From Antedon mediterranea (Eukaryota > Echinodermata > Crinoidea > Comatulida > Antedonidae): 64,000 bases of DNA. The stretch covers positions 129,001 to 193,000 of the forward strand of contig NC_092675.1 in the NCBI RefSeq assembly GCF_964355755.1. The letters run 5' to 3'. The notes beneath the pieces are model-generated. The model was not told the origin of the DNA, ran no database searches, and saw only the letters and a list, made by a program, of their open reading frames with translations. How positions within the stretch are numbered: the first letter of the stretch is position 1; each line of letters starts with the position of its first letter. Both the position numbers and the translations under genes were made by a program. Positions 1 to 46,832 of this stretch are shown piece after piece.

Positions 1-330
1 ATGCACGATTATGCTCACGTTAATATCGTTTACATAATATCGCATATATTTTATTTTACCATTAATTTTGTATATAATTTTTCATTTTTTCTATTCATAT
101 TCTTATTTCACTACCCCAAACGCACTCTTTTTGTATACAGGTACTATCCTTACTTGAAACAACAATGCACAGGATACGTAATTCTTTTCTTTACTTAATT
201 TACAACCCAACAATGTAAAAGACCAATAGGACCAATAAGACCAGAGAACATATAGTATTAGAACGGTACTAAAAATAACATCAAACAGTTGACAGATTTA
301 ATACAAAGAACGAACTTAGTAACAAAGAGC

Positions 331-338
331 TATATAAA
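331..338 (+). promoter_or_regulatory. Possible TATA box of the RPTP gene
   Basis: TATATAAA lies about 120 bp before the proposed RPTP start codon at 451. A start of transcription near 360 would give a leader of about 90 nt. That leader would contain upstream ATGs at 380 (a short uORF ending at 409) and at 431 (overlapping the main start in another frame), which could dampen translation. TATA-like strings are common in this AT-rich DNA, so this is only a plausible promoter. Confidence 0.3.
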
Positions 339-450
339 CATATGAATCTACAAGGAAGTAGACTAGTGTAATATTTGCAATGTATTTAAATGGCGAAATA
401 ATATCCTGAGAATAAATTTATAGCAAGGGAATGCAGATTGTTAATTTAAT

Positions 451-37135
<36,685 letters not shown>

Positions 37136-37314
37136 TCTTCATTAACATCATCACCATTAAAACAACTTCAAGAAAAAATTTGAAATCAATCTGTTTTGTT
37201 GGAAAGCATTAGTAGACATGATCCTGACAAATGCAAAGTTGTATCGGATTTGAAAAAAAAGTCTTAATTATACCTACCTACCTACCCACCCATTCTACTT
37301 TAAGCTTGGTTTCC

Positions 37315-37654
37315 ACTATAACGCAGCGACGTAATCGCAACGTAATCGAAATTTAAGCCTGTTTTCCTGTCGACGTTATTCGACGCTATCGTCGTTGATC
37401 GTTAACAGTTCAACGACGATCGTTTGAAAACGATCAAGTTGAAATGATAACATAGAGAGTACCTTTTCCTGTTAAAATTTCCATGATTACGTAGAAGATC
37501 GCCGATTATTGTTAACGATAACGTTGAATAACGTCGACAGGAAAACAGGCTTTAACCAATTGTAAGCGATGGACTATCACAGCTGTCGCTTGTGATTGGT
37601 AAACTCGCTTGAGTTGCGCTTACGCCTTCGCGTTGCGTCATAGTGGGAACCAAG
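37315..37654. mobile_element. MITE with a second MITE nested inside
   Basis: Outer ends CTTGGTTTCCACTATAACGC and, inverted, GCGTCATAGTGGGAACCAAG. Inside it, 37357-37550 is a separate inverted-repeat element (GCCTGTTTTCCTGTCGACG and its inverse) flanked by TTTAA on both sides. The TTAA-type target suggests a piggyBac-like origin for the inner element. It lies in the 3' UTR region of the RPTP gene. Confidence 0.65.
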
Positions 37655-37659
37655 TTGTA

Positions 37660-38942
37660 TCTATAACCACACTACAGTACAAATAACGTACAGACCACAA
37701 CGTTTAGACGTGGAGGAAGTATGTAGTAAATAATACATTTCTTCCATGGTTTGACAACGTAATACTAATAATAACGTGCATATGGTTCAGTACACTCCGT
37801 AGTACAATCATAAAGCAACTGACTATCTATATAATGGTAATAAAAAGTATAAAGTCTATTGAATTCAATTCCACAAATAGAAATATTTGTGGCAACGTAC
37901 AATAAACATACTGTTTTGCTTTGTGTAAATATAATATGACCTCAAAGTAAAATGAAAAGTCAAATCATTGTTGCTTCAAGGAAATTTACTGCACACAAAC
38001 AATTGCATTATTTAACGATTTATATAGTAAGATCAATCGACTGTATGTACATCAACATATTCTATATCAAAGTTTCTCAATGTGAAAATAGTACTGTCAT
38101 CGTTACACCACGTAAACATTTTATGCCTAGTGGTTTTTTTTTTACAATTAAACATGTTAATTATCAGAAAATCACGAATATTAATTATAAAATCACGTTT
38201 GCAAAGGAAAAAAACAATATGATTACCATATTTTACTATTGCAATGAAAAGATAATTTTGGTTAAGCTTTACGATTTATAATAACAATTGCAAACGATCT
38301 AACATTCATGAAATAGTATAGAAATCTAAATGATTATAAATGCAATACCTTTGCTATTACAAAATTGCAAAGCTATTCACCTTATTCTCTGTACCGTATA
38401 TCTATGTCTCATAAGTAATGTCTGTATTAGGTTAATGTGATGCATATGTGACACTGTATTAGAGAAGTTACCTATAATACTGCAAAAATTAACATACAAG
38501 TACCCAGATTCGTCTAAGTAGTATTCAAAAACAATTATTCTAAGCTTTTATTCAAGAGACATTACACAGGAGCATATACATATTGCAACACGTTTAATTA
38601 TTTGCTTTGATAATGAATACAGTATACAACATATTATTAGAGGTAGTCTTAATAATTATATTTGATCACATTTTTAAAATGTTTGGATATGACATCCCAA
38701 CAGCAGACATTTTGGTAATAAAGGTTAATATACAATTTTAATTTTGAGAAATATATTCTATATAATATTAGGCAGTATACACAGATTATAATATAGGCAA
38801 TACAAATACTATGAATGATAATCTCTTATATTGGAATGATTTAAGTATGCTGTGGTTATTATTATTACTTGTAGGTAATTTAAGTTTGCTGTGGTTATTA
38901 TTATTACTTGTAGGTAATTTAAGTATGCTGTGGTTATTATTA
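37660..38942. other. Intergenic region between convergent RPTP and GILT genes
   Basis: AT-rich, with no supported exon. It probably contains both 3' UTRs. A TTTATT at 38547 would be an AATAAA signal for the GILT gene on the minus strand. Confidence 0.4.
37839..37906 (+). terminator. Candidate polyadenylation signals of the RPTP gene
   Basis: AATAAA hexamers occur at 37839 and 37901, about 700-770 nt after the stop codon. Either could end the transcript. The choice cannot be made from sequence alone. Confidence 0.25.
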
Positions 38943-38957
38943 TTACTTGTAGGTAAT
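38841..38957. repeat. 39-bp minisatellite, three units, overlapping the GILT stop codon
   Basis: Units begin at 38841, 38880 and 38919 (TTAAGTATGCTGTGGTTATT...). The last one overlaps the final five codons and the stop of GILT (38943-38957). Confidence 0.8.
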
Positions 38958-41598
38958 TTTCAAATTATTTATGTTAGTACAAGCACTGGGTTTAGATCCG
39001 GTGTATGCACCACATACAAGTGTTATCAGGTCTGTTGTTGCTTTCTGTTGAATGCTGGAAGTATGCATCTAAAATACAGATTCATGTAAAAACAGAATGT
39101 TTTAAATATTTAAACATAGTACTAATTACATAAAATAACATTGAATTCATAAAATAAAGAAATTACTCAGTAGCAAACGGTATTTAAGTTTGTTAAAGTT
39201 GTATATAAAGTTAATGTAAATTAGTATTTAGACCTCTAGACTTTATATCTTGTATTTTACTTTTACAATTTGGTAACTTTTATGTACTTTATGCTTAACG
39301 TTTGAATAACTTTTCTAAATCTTTATTGTATAAGGCATAGAAAGATGTTTACCCCATTATTATCTTGCTGATTACTTACATTTTGATGTACAAGTTTTAA
39401 AAGCCTCTGGGCTTTCTAAATGTCTAGATCTGTATTGACTTGACTATTTTAAGGCATAGAAAAGACACTTACCCCATTTAAAGTGATCCAAGGTGTATAT
39501 TGGTGAGGAGGGTTTAATGCGTCAGTCAACACCGCCATCTTGTGTTCCAGGGTATTACCCATGGTGCTATTAGCACATTGCAATACTGGATTTACATCAA
39601 CGCCTTCCTGTTGTAGGCACTAAACAAAAGACATTTAAACACACCAAGAAGTTTTAAGTAAAGGAAAGTTTGTATAAATTGCAATGTATGTGTGTGTATT
39701 GAAATATCGACCCTATTGTTAATGCAGTTTTGACAGAAAAGCTTAAATTCATTAATAAAGTTTTTTTTTATTGAATTATATTTATTTAATTGTCATATGT
39801 CTACAATAAATTCTACAAAAATTAATCATTCTCCTAAAACAAGCATTTTCTATGAATTTTTATTTAAAATACGAGAGAATAGAGGAACCAGAATGGCAAC
39901 CTAATTGTGTCCATTTCTAGGAGGGTTGACTGAAAATACAGAAGTGAACTTGCTGAATTACCCTTTTAGCTGCCATGGCTGGATCTTCAGTTGCTTCCAT
40001 GCAGAAAATGACAGGAGCAGCAATGTCAAATTTTGTCAAAGACAAGACACATGTTTCCATAATGTTACCAGCACATTCTCTCTCACCATGTTGACAATCA
40101 AACTGCCAAAGATCTCCCACTTTCTGTTCCTAATGTTATGAACATATTCAAACATAATCATGGAGTATGCATATTTTACAATAAATCTGAACCAACATGA
40201 ACAACCGATCAACTGCTGCTCTGGACATCTAATGTCTCTGTTATGCGCGATTTGAACGATTTGCGCAATTTGAAATTGCGCAAAAAAATCCTTGCGCAAT
40301 TTGAAATTGCGCAAAGAATTCTTGCGCAATTTAAAATTGCGCAAGGATTTTTTTGCGCAATTTCAAATTGCGCAATCAACTTGCGCAATTTCAAATTGCG
40401 CAAGAAAATCTTTGCGCAATTTTAAATTGCGCTGCACAATTTGTAAATTGCGCAAGATAGTTCTTGCGCAATATGACACCTTTGCGCAATTTGAAAACGA
40501 ACTGTAAATTTTCCCATACATGGCTAGGCTAGGCCTAGGCAGAGGAGTTTAAAATTTAGTATTTTATTATATAAATAAGACCATTTCAATGAAGATAATG
40601 TTTAATACTCACTTTTTAAGTTTTTAATATTAGTTTAAGCTAGGCCATGTAACCTAGTCAGTATCAGTAGTCCAGACCATAGCTAGGCTAGAGTAGTATA
40701 GCCGGCCGCCCGCGCCGTGCCCGCCTGGTGGAACACCACCGCTTCGTTTTCCTTCGTCGGTTCTTCGACGGTATGCTAACTTATAACAATATTTGCACTA
40801 CTAAAATAAGGAAATGCGATATTTATCTTTAATTTTGAATCATTCTTAGAAATTACTATAAAAATATGGGTGTGCATGATTTCACAATCTGTCGAAAAAC
40901 CTTGCGCAATTTGCAGATTACTTGCGCAATTTAATACGTTGCTTGCGCAATTTGAAACACATGTTTCAATTCAAATTGCGCAAGGATTTTTTTTGCGCAA
41001 TTTCAAATTGCGCAAATCGTTCAAATCGCGCATAACATCTCTAACTCTAAAAAATACTGTTTTGTTATTTTTCATCAAGTTATACGCTCAGTTAAGTCTA
41101 GATTCAACTTTATAAAAAAAAGGGTTTGTATATAAACAGCATGAAGTATTAATTTTGATAACAAGGTAAGCTTACTTTAGCATTGCCATATGGGACAAGT
41201 GTGACATTAAGAATTCCAGTTGATCCTAATTTCATCCAAGTTGGTCGTAGCTGATCTGCAATAAACTCCTTGCAACCAGGGCAAAGGGATTCATAGTAAA
41301 GGGCCACATTCACTGGTGGTGGTGCTGCCTCTGATCCATTTTCTAACCATTCACTGCACTGTTTCTCAACCTATACAATATAAAAACAAAATAAAATCTA
41401 GCATATATAGTATAATGTATATATTTTTTTTCCATTTCACTTATTTTAAGGAAAAATAAAAAAAAAAGGCCTACCTACCTGACAGGCTATAGAAATCTCA
41501 TTTGTTGAACACCATTCACTCGGTGGTAAATTGCATACTTTTGCTGAAATTAAAGAACAAAAAAGGCCTGCTACTAGTATTAAACAAAACTTCGACAT
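38943..41598 (-). CDS. IFI30: GILT-type lysosomal thiol reductase
   Basis: Reduces disulfides of proteins in lysosomes. Exons, from the start: 41598-41479, 41370-41176, 40129-39962, 39619-39473, 39068-38943; all junctions are phase 0, giving 251 residues. Visible features are a signal peptide ([19 protein letters not shown]), the N-terminal Cys pattern [18 protein letters not shown], active site CPGC (Cys about 70 and 73), the family signature [16 protein letters not shown] (about 117-132), [22 protein letters not shown], and a Cys-containing tail [14 protein letters not shown]. Human GILT has a propeptide and about 250 residues, so this is full length. An upstream in-frame ATG (41739) exists, but the chosen start fits a signal peptide. 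The intron between exons 2 and 3 holds a foldback element. Confidence 0.92.
40228..41045. mobile_element. Foldback element built of GCGCAATT palindromes
   Basis: Both ends carry, in inverse orientation, TTATGCGCGATTTGAACGA followed by TTGCGCAATTTGAAATTGCG. The left arm (to about 40500) contains roughly seven TTGCGCAAT...ATTGCGCAA palindromes in varied spacing. The right arm (40900-41030) contains about four. The centre (40500-40900) is unrelated, with a CG-rich stretch near 40700. No protein is encoded. It lies in a GILT intron. Confidence 0.65.
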
Positions 41599-42635
41599 AT
41601 TCTTATAATGTTTCACAAACAAAAACACAAAATAACTGCGGCAAATAACTTGTTGGAGTTGACGATCAATATGCGAATTCCTGTTGAGTGTTTGCAGTTT
41701 ATAAACTGCTTGATCACCTGATGATACATTGACAGTCACATGCGCGTACAGTTTGTAGTCTGTTTAACCCAGACGTTATATGTTATATAATTTTTTTTAT
41801 ACGTTCATTGTTGTTTGTTTGTTGGCTTGGTACTTGTAACTTCAGTATTTTCGCGCCTCTCCTTTGGGCAGTTATATTCAAGATAAGCATTAGGAAACAG
41901 TTGCCATGCTTAATTTACTACGGCTGAAAAAAGGGGTATTTGGAAACTCGGACTGAGCATTTGCACACCCCAAAAAACGTCTGGGGAAAGAGAGTCTATG
42001 AGACGGTAGATAGCGGCTTTTTTTTGTAACAAATGTCTTGCTTATCTTCTCTATCAAGATTTTATTGTCTAAAATAAATATTTATCAACTTTATCATTAT
42101 ATGTTAGATTGGTCATATAATTCTAATAATATGCCATTTCATTTGCAAATCAGTTGTACTGTAATCAATTAAAATTTTCAAGTAGGCCAAAAAAACGTAA
42201 TTTAATTTATTTATAATTTATTATCTCAACATTAAAATTATAGTATATTGAAGGAACTTTGTTATGTTAAGAAGTCAAAAGCCATATGAAAGGTCCATGA
42301 AATCAAATTAAGAAACTTTATTGGAGCACCAGTTTTATAAAATGACCTCACTGAAGTATATCTCCAGCATTTCATTCTTTTGTATATTTGATGTTGTTGA
42401 TATATGATATTCATACTGTAATTCATAACCCTAAGCATGCATTATACTGTATTTTATTATTATATAAACTGTAAAAACGCAAAATCATGCTGTCATTCAT
42501 TTGGTTTTTTATAAAACTTTAAAACAATATTGCAGTAATTTTACACACTGTCTCATTTCCTGTCGTCTCAGTGTTCTATTTAGCAAAAACAACTTGCTGA
42601 ATGAGCAATCATTTCATTTAAATTTCTGTGAAACT

Positions 42636-43088
42636 TCATTTCTTCCATAAATGCTTATATTTCTGTTCAGTGAAGTCATCATCTATGTCTTCTTCGACAG
42701 TCTTTTTTGCCTTTGGTTGGTACTGTTGCATCCTTGCTTTCCTCTCATCAGCATGCATCATGTCAATATTCATTGGGAGCTGTAAAATCAGGAGAAAACA
42801 GTTATTTTGGTTCTTTTATGTATATTCATAAATATATTATTTTATTTCTTAATTGTTTTTTAAATATATTATTAATTATTTTTATTAAACCCTCACCTTT
42901 AATATTTTTTTTGGTTCATGGTACTTAATTCGGTATGTAGAGCCATCTGTGTTAACTATTAGAGTTGGGTACATCCGAGCATACACATTACGATTTGTCT
43001 TGGCAATACTTGATCTATGAGAGTTCATTCGACATTGTTGTGCAAATACTGCACTACTCTGTCGCAGGAATCGACATAAGATGAACAT
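42636..43088 (-). CDS. MRPL55: Mitochondrial ribosomal protein mL55
   Basis: Component of the large subunit of the mitochondrial ribosome. Two exons, 43088-42897 and 42779-42636, joined in phase 0, give 111 residues (human about 128). Diagnostic stretch: VYARMYPTLIVNTDGSTYRI followed by KYHEPKKILK, matching the YARLYPVLLVKQDGSTI/REPR core of the family. Exon 2 gives LPMNIDMMHADERKARMQQY and a charged C-terminus ending KYKHLWKK. The basic, Ser-rich N-terminus suits a mitochondrial presequence. An AG just before the start (about 43097) suggests an upstream non-coding exon. Confidence 0.88.
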
Positions 43089-43733
43089 TTTATCCTATTT
43101 CAAAAGAAAATTTAACTGAAAGTTAATAAATAGTTATCAAAGAATCAACATAACTAAAAAGGGATTTAGGCGTAGTAGGAGCCTACACCGTGATGGTAGT
43201 ACAGAAGAGAGGCCTGGTGTGGCGAGTTATGCTTGTTACACATGGATGTATGCTAATCTTTATTTATCTAGCTAGGCCTGGGCTAGAATAGAAATTTCAT
43301 ATCATAGCCTAGCTAGAATACACGGGGGAGTGAGTGAATGGGATTCCCAGTGAATGCTAGGCCTAGTTTGTTAGTATTACTCTTTTTTTTAAAGAATTTA
43401 GCTAGGCCTAGTCTTTTTATTAATATTATATTATAAAATAAATATAGATTAGTTAGGCCTAGATAGGTCCTCACTTTACTGAGTAGCTAGGCCCAGCTAG
43501 TTATAGGAATTATGCTATAATATAAATATGTTTACTAGACCTAGGCCTAGGCCTTATACAATACAAACTTTCTGTTAGACCCGTCCAGTCCGATCCCAGT
43601 CAGACTCAGAGTGATTGTATTTTGTCATTTTCGGCGTGTCACAGTATTGTTTTGCAACGAGTCAGGTGACTAATCAGTCAGGTGATTAACTGCTGGGGAG
43701 TATGCGCAGTCAGTCTCGTGTGTTTGTGTCAAT
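43089..43733. promoter_or_regulatory. Likely divergent promoter region between MRPL55 and CTNS
   Basis: MRPL55 starts leftward at 43088, and a candidate first exon with donor lies rightward at 43734-43772. The region is rich in AGGCCTAG motifs. No TATA box or specific factor site can be assigned. Confidence 0.35.
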
Positions 43734-43772
43734 ATGGATGTTCGCGCCTACTTAATTCATTTGATAAAAGAG
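43734..43772 (+). other. Candidate upstream exon with short uORF (perhaps CTNS 5' UTR)
   Basis: ATG opens 13 codons (MDVRAYLIHLIKE) ending in phase 0 at GAG before GTATGT. If spliced to the acceptor at 46771, the frame meets TAG after three more codons, giving a 16-residue uORF ahead of the CTNS start at 46833. It could equally be the first exon of an unseen gene, or no exon at all. Confidence 0.3.
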
Positions 43773-44200
43773 GTATGTTTATTTGATGATAAAATAAATA
43801 AAATTGGAAATAGTAATTTAGGACTTGGATAGAACACATTTTGAATCGTGCCATGGAGGATCCCGTGCCACGTTAAAAATAGAGACTAACAACGCCAATT
43901 ATAACAACATGCCTATTCATAGATAGGCTAGCTAGCTATCTACTAGACTACTAGGAGTAGGGGCGCCGTAGTAGGGGCTTAGGTCCATCTCGGCCGCCGA
44001 CAACCTCGGCCGCCGGTTACAGAACGCGATATTGTATGGAGCGCCAAAAGTGCCTGTTATGATAGTGTAATAGTGATGACGTGGAATTACAGTCGAAGCG
44101 GCCGCCAACCAAAGCGACGCAAGCGGCTGCTAGTTCAATAACGGTAATCTGTATGGAACGCCCTGTGCGCTTTGATTGTCGTTTTGTAATCTTAGATATA

Positions 44201-44990
44201 TAATGCAATACTGTAGAAAGATTCGATAGTATGTAAATGAGAAATAAAGATTCGGCAATACCGTACGTAAATTATTAATGCAATACTGTATAAAGATTCG
44301 ATAGTATGTAAATGAGATATTAAGATTCGGCAATACCGTACGTAAATTATTAATGCAATACTGTGTAAAGATTCGATAGTATGTAAATGAGATATTAAGA
44401 TTCGGCAATACCGTACGTAAATTATTAATACAATACTGTATAAAGATTCGATAGTATGTAAATGAGATATAAAGATTCGGCAATACCGTACGTAAATTAT
44501 TAATGCAATACTGTATAAAGATTCGATAGTATGTAAATGAGATATTAAGATTCGGCAATACCGTACGTAAATTATTAATGCAATACTGTATAAAGATTCG
44601 ATAGTATGTAAATGAGATATTAAGATTCGGCAATACCGTACGTAAATTATTAATGCAATACTGTATCAAGATTCGATAGTATGTAAATGAGATATAAAGA
44701 TTCGGCAATACCGTACGTAAATTATTAATGCAATACTGTATAAAGATTCGATAGTATGTAAATGAGATATTAAGATTCGGCAATACTGTACGTAAATTAT
44801 TAATGCAATACTGTATAAAGATTCGATAGTATATAAATGAGATATAAAGATTCGGCAATACCGTACGTAAATTATTAATGCAATACTGTATAAAGATTCG
44901 ATAGTATGTAAATGAGATATTAAGATTCGGCAATACCGTACGTAAATTATTAATGCAATACTGCATAAAGATTCGATAGTATGTAAATGA
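44201..44990. repeat. 75-bp tandem satellite, about 10.5 copies
   Basis: The unit contains AATGCAATACTGTATAAAGA and TTCGGCAATACCGTACGTAA. Copies start at 44201, 44276, 44351 and so on, with few differences. Because 75 is divisible by three, the minus strand stays open for 302 codons (25-residue repeat), which is a by-product and not a gene. Confidence 0.9.
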
Positions 44991-45055
44991 AATAAGGATA
45001 ATATTAAGTTTATAATGATTATTGTTGAGGCACATCACGTGTATAGTTTATTTCT

Positions 45056-46771
45056 AATGTTTAAAATAGTTTTTAATAAAATGATCATTATATGCGAGTT
45101 ACTGAAATAACCCCCCGAATAAGCCATATTGGAGATGCGCCTTCTATGATCGTGCAGCTGTTTCTCGTAACAATACGTTATTTTGCTGACGGGGTTTCCC
45201 CTTTTAAAAAAAAAAACGCACTTGTTAGTGTGTCAAATCATGGACAAAACACATACGATCGTTGTCCATGGCCAGGTAAAGATGACGTCTATTATTACCG
45301 TAATAACCATACGCTTGAAACGTCTATAGGAGGCTTCTTGCACATGTTTTTGTGAAACGATCCAATGAGCTATGCTCGACGCGATTATGAGATCATGTTC
45401 CGAATATGAGCACTGTTTCTATAATTTGACAGTAGGATTTATATATAATTTACGTATATACGTCGACGATACTATAGATTTTAATTTGAAAAATCTTTTA
45501 TTTCTTCATTTATAATAATCATTTAATGTAAATAATTAAGTAAGTGCAACTTAGTGTCTCACATTCATACGCCGTTCGTAAATCTAAATGTTTAAATATC
45601 AGTACCTCTTTGAGAATCGTGTCCACCTTATTATCCATACATTATTCTCACATCTATCATTAATTTTACATCATAGTCCTACTGTAGGGCCAGTACATTG
45701 ATTTATAACGGCATAGTATCTACATATTTTATTATTATCCCACCATGCTCACTTCAAAGTGGCGGATATCGAATGCAAAAATCATCATCCATGCATCATC
45801 TTCCTTTATTGCATAAACCTCCTAAGCCACCCCTAAGCTGGTATAGAACGAGTTTCGTAATTAACTGTGATTAAAAAATACGCAATAGGCGCGTCTACTT
45901 GTTTAACTATTACATTATTATTTATTATTTTCAAAACTTTAAAGAGTGGCATGCAAATCTTTTAAAAAACTTGCACAATATTCAATAAAACAAAAACAAA
46001 ACATTTTTAAAACGATTTTCTAAAGGAACACATTACACTTCATTAAAACCTGTAAGATAAAATGAAAACACAAATTATTTATAAATAATGAGATAATATT
46101 TATATTTACTGTACTTAAAAAATAACGATTGAGGTTAAAAATAATGTCAAATAGTATAGGCCTATTATTAGAAATTCTAATATTCAAAATTAACTGAAAA
46201 CATAATGAGCGTTTTCATTAAAAATTTATCTAATTTGCCATATACAAATTAGCGCGACCAAAATAAAACGCGACCGATATCAAACGTAACTAATATGATA
46301 AACCGATTTCATCTGACACCTTTAGGGGTATCACAAATAATATTTTTTTAAAGTTAGCCAGCTTTAGATATAAAATAAATCGAATAGTAAAATATAGGCC
46401 TATTGATATTGATTGATATCACTAACTACTACTTTATTAATCTGAAAAATTTAGAAAAAAAGCATTTATTAAAACAATAATTAAAAGTTAATTAATGAAT
46501 TTATTAATTAGTATACATGTAGAATACGTGCGTATGCGCTGCATTACATTTTAATTACTCACAATACAATACAAGCATCGGTGGCGTGCCATACAATTCG
46601 GCTTTTTAATCTGGCGGCCGAGATTGTCGGCGGTAGTGGGTAAGGGCCGGTTGGTAACAATAATGGGTTTCTTTTAGGATAAATTTGACCCCCCAATTTA
46701 TTTAAATACTGTATAGTATTGTTATTATTAATTTGATTAATACAATTTTATTTTATCTATTTTATTTCCAG
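45056..46771. other. Intergenic stretch upstream of CTNS
   Basis: AT-rich, with no supported exon. It contains the unclassified repeat shared with 13440-13513 (at 45379-45455), and at 46611-46634 a GC-rich motif that is the inverse of one at 43993-44016. Confidence 0.5.
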
Positions 46772-46832
46772 AATACTGATTAGGCCTTCAGATTGCAGAA
46801 ATACTCTACATGAAACTAAAACCAGTAAAAGT

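Noticed and set aside
1-198. Open frame at the left end with a possible exon 3' of TTGTATACAG
   Set aside because: Hydrophobic AT-rich translation, no family resemblance and no phase link to the RPTP exons.
38811-39089. Plus-strand frame with Leu-rich repeats
   Set aside because: Antisense of the 39-bp minisatellite and the last GILT exon.
40250-41030. Short repeats with spacers resembling a CRISPR array
   Set aside because: Animal intron DNA; repeats are inverted palindromes with irregular spacing and no cas genes.
44130-45038. 302-codon frame on the minus strand
   Set aside because: Translation of the 75-bp satellite; no start context, no family, and openness follows from the period.
45092-45355. 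87-codon plus-strand frame upstream of CTNS
   Set aside because: No family resemblance, no matching splice sites, and it overlaps repeat-rich DNA.
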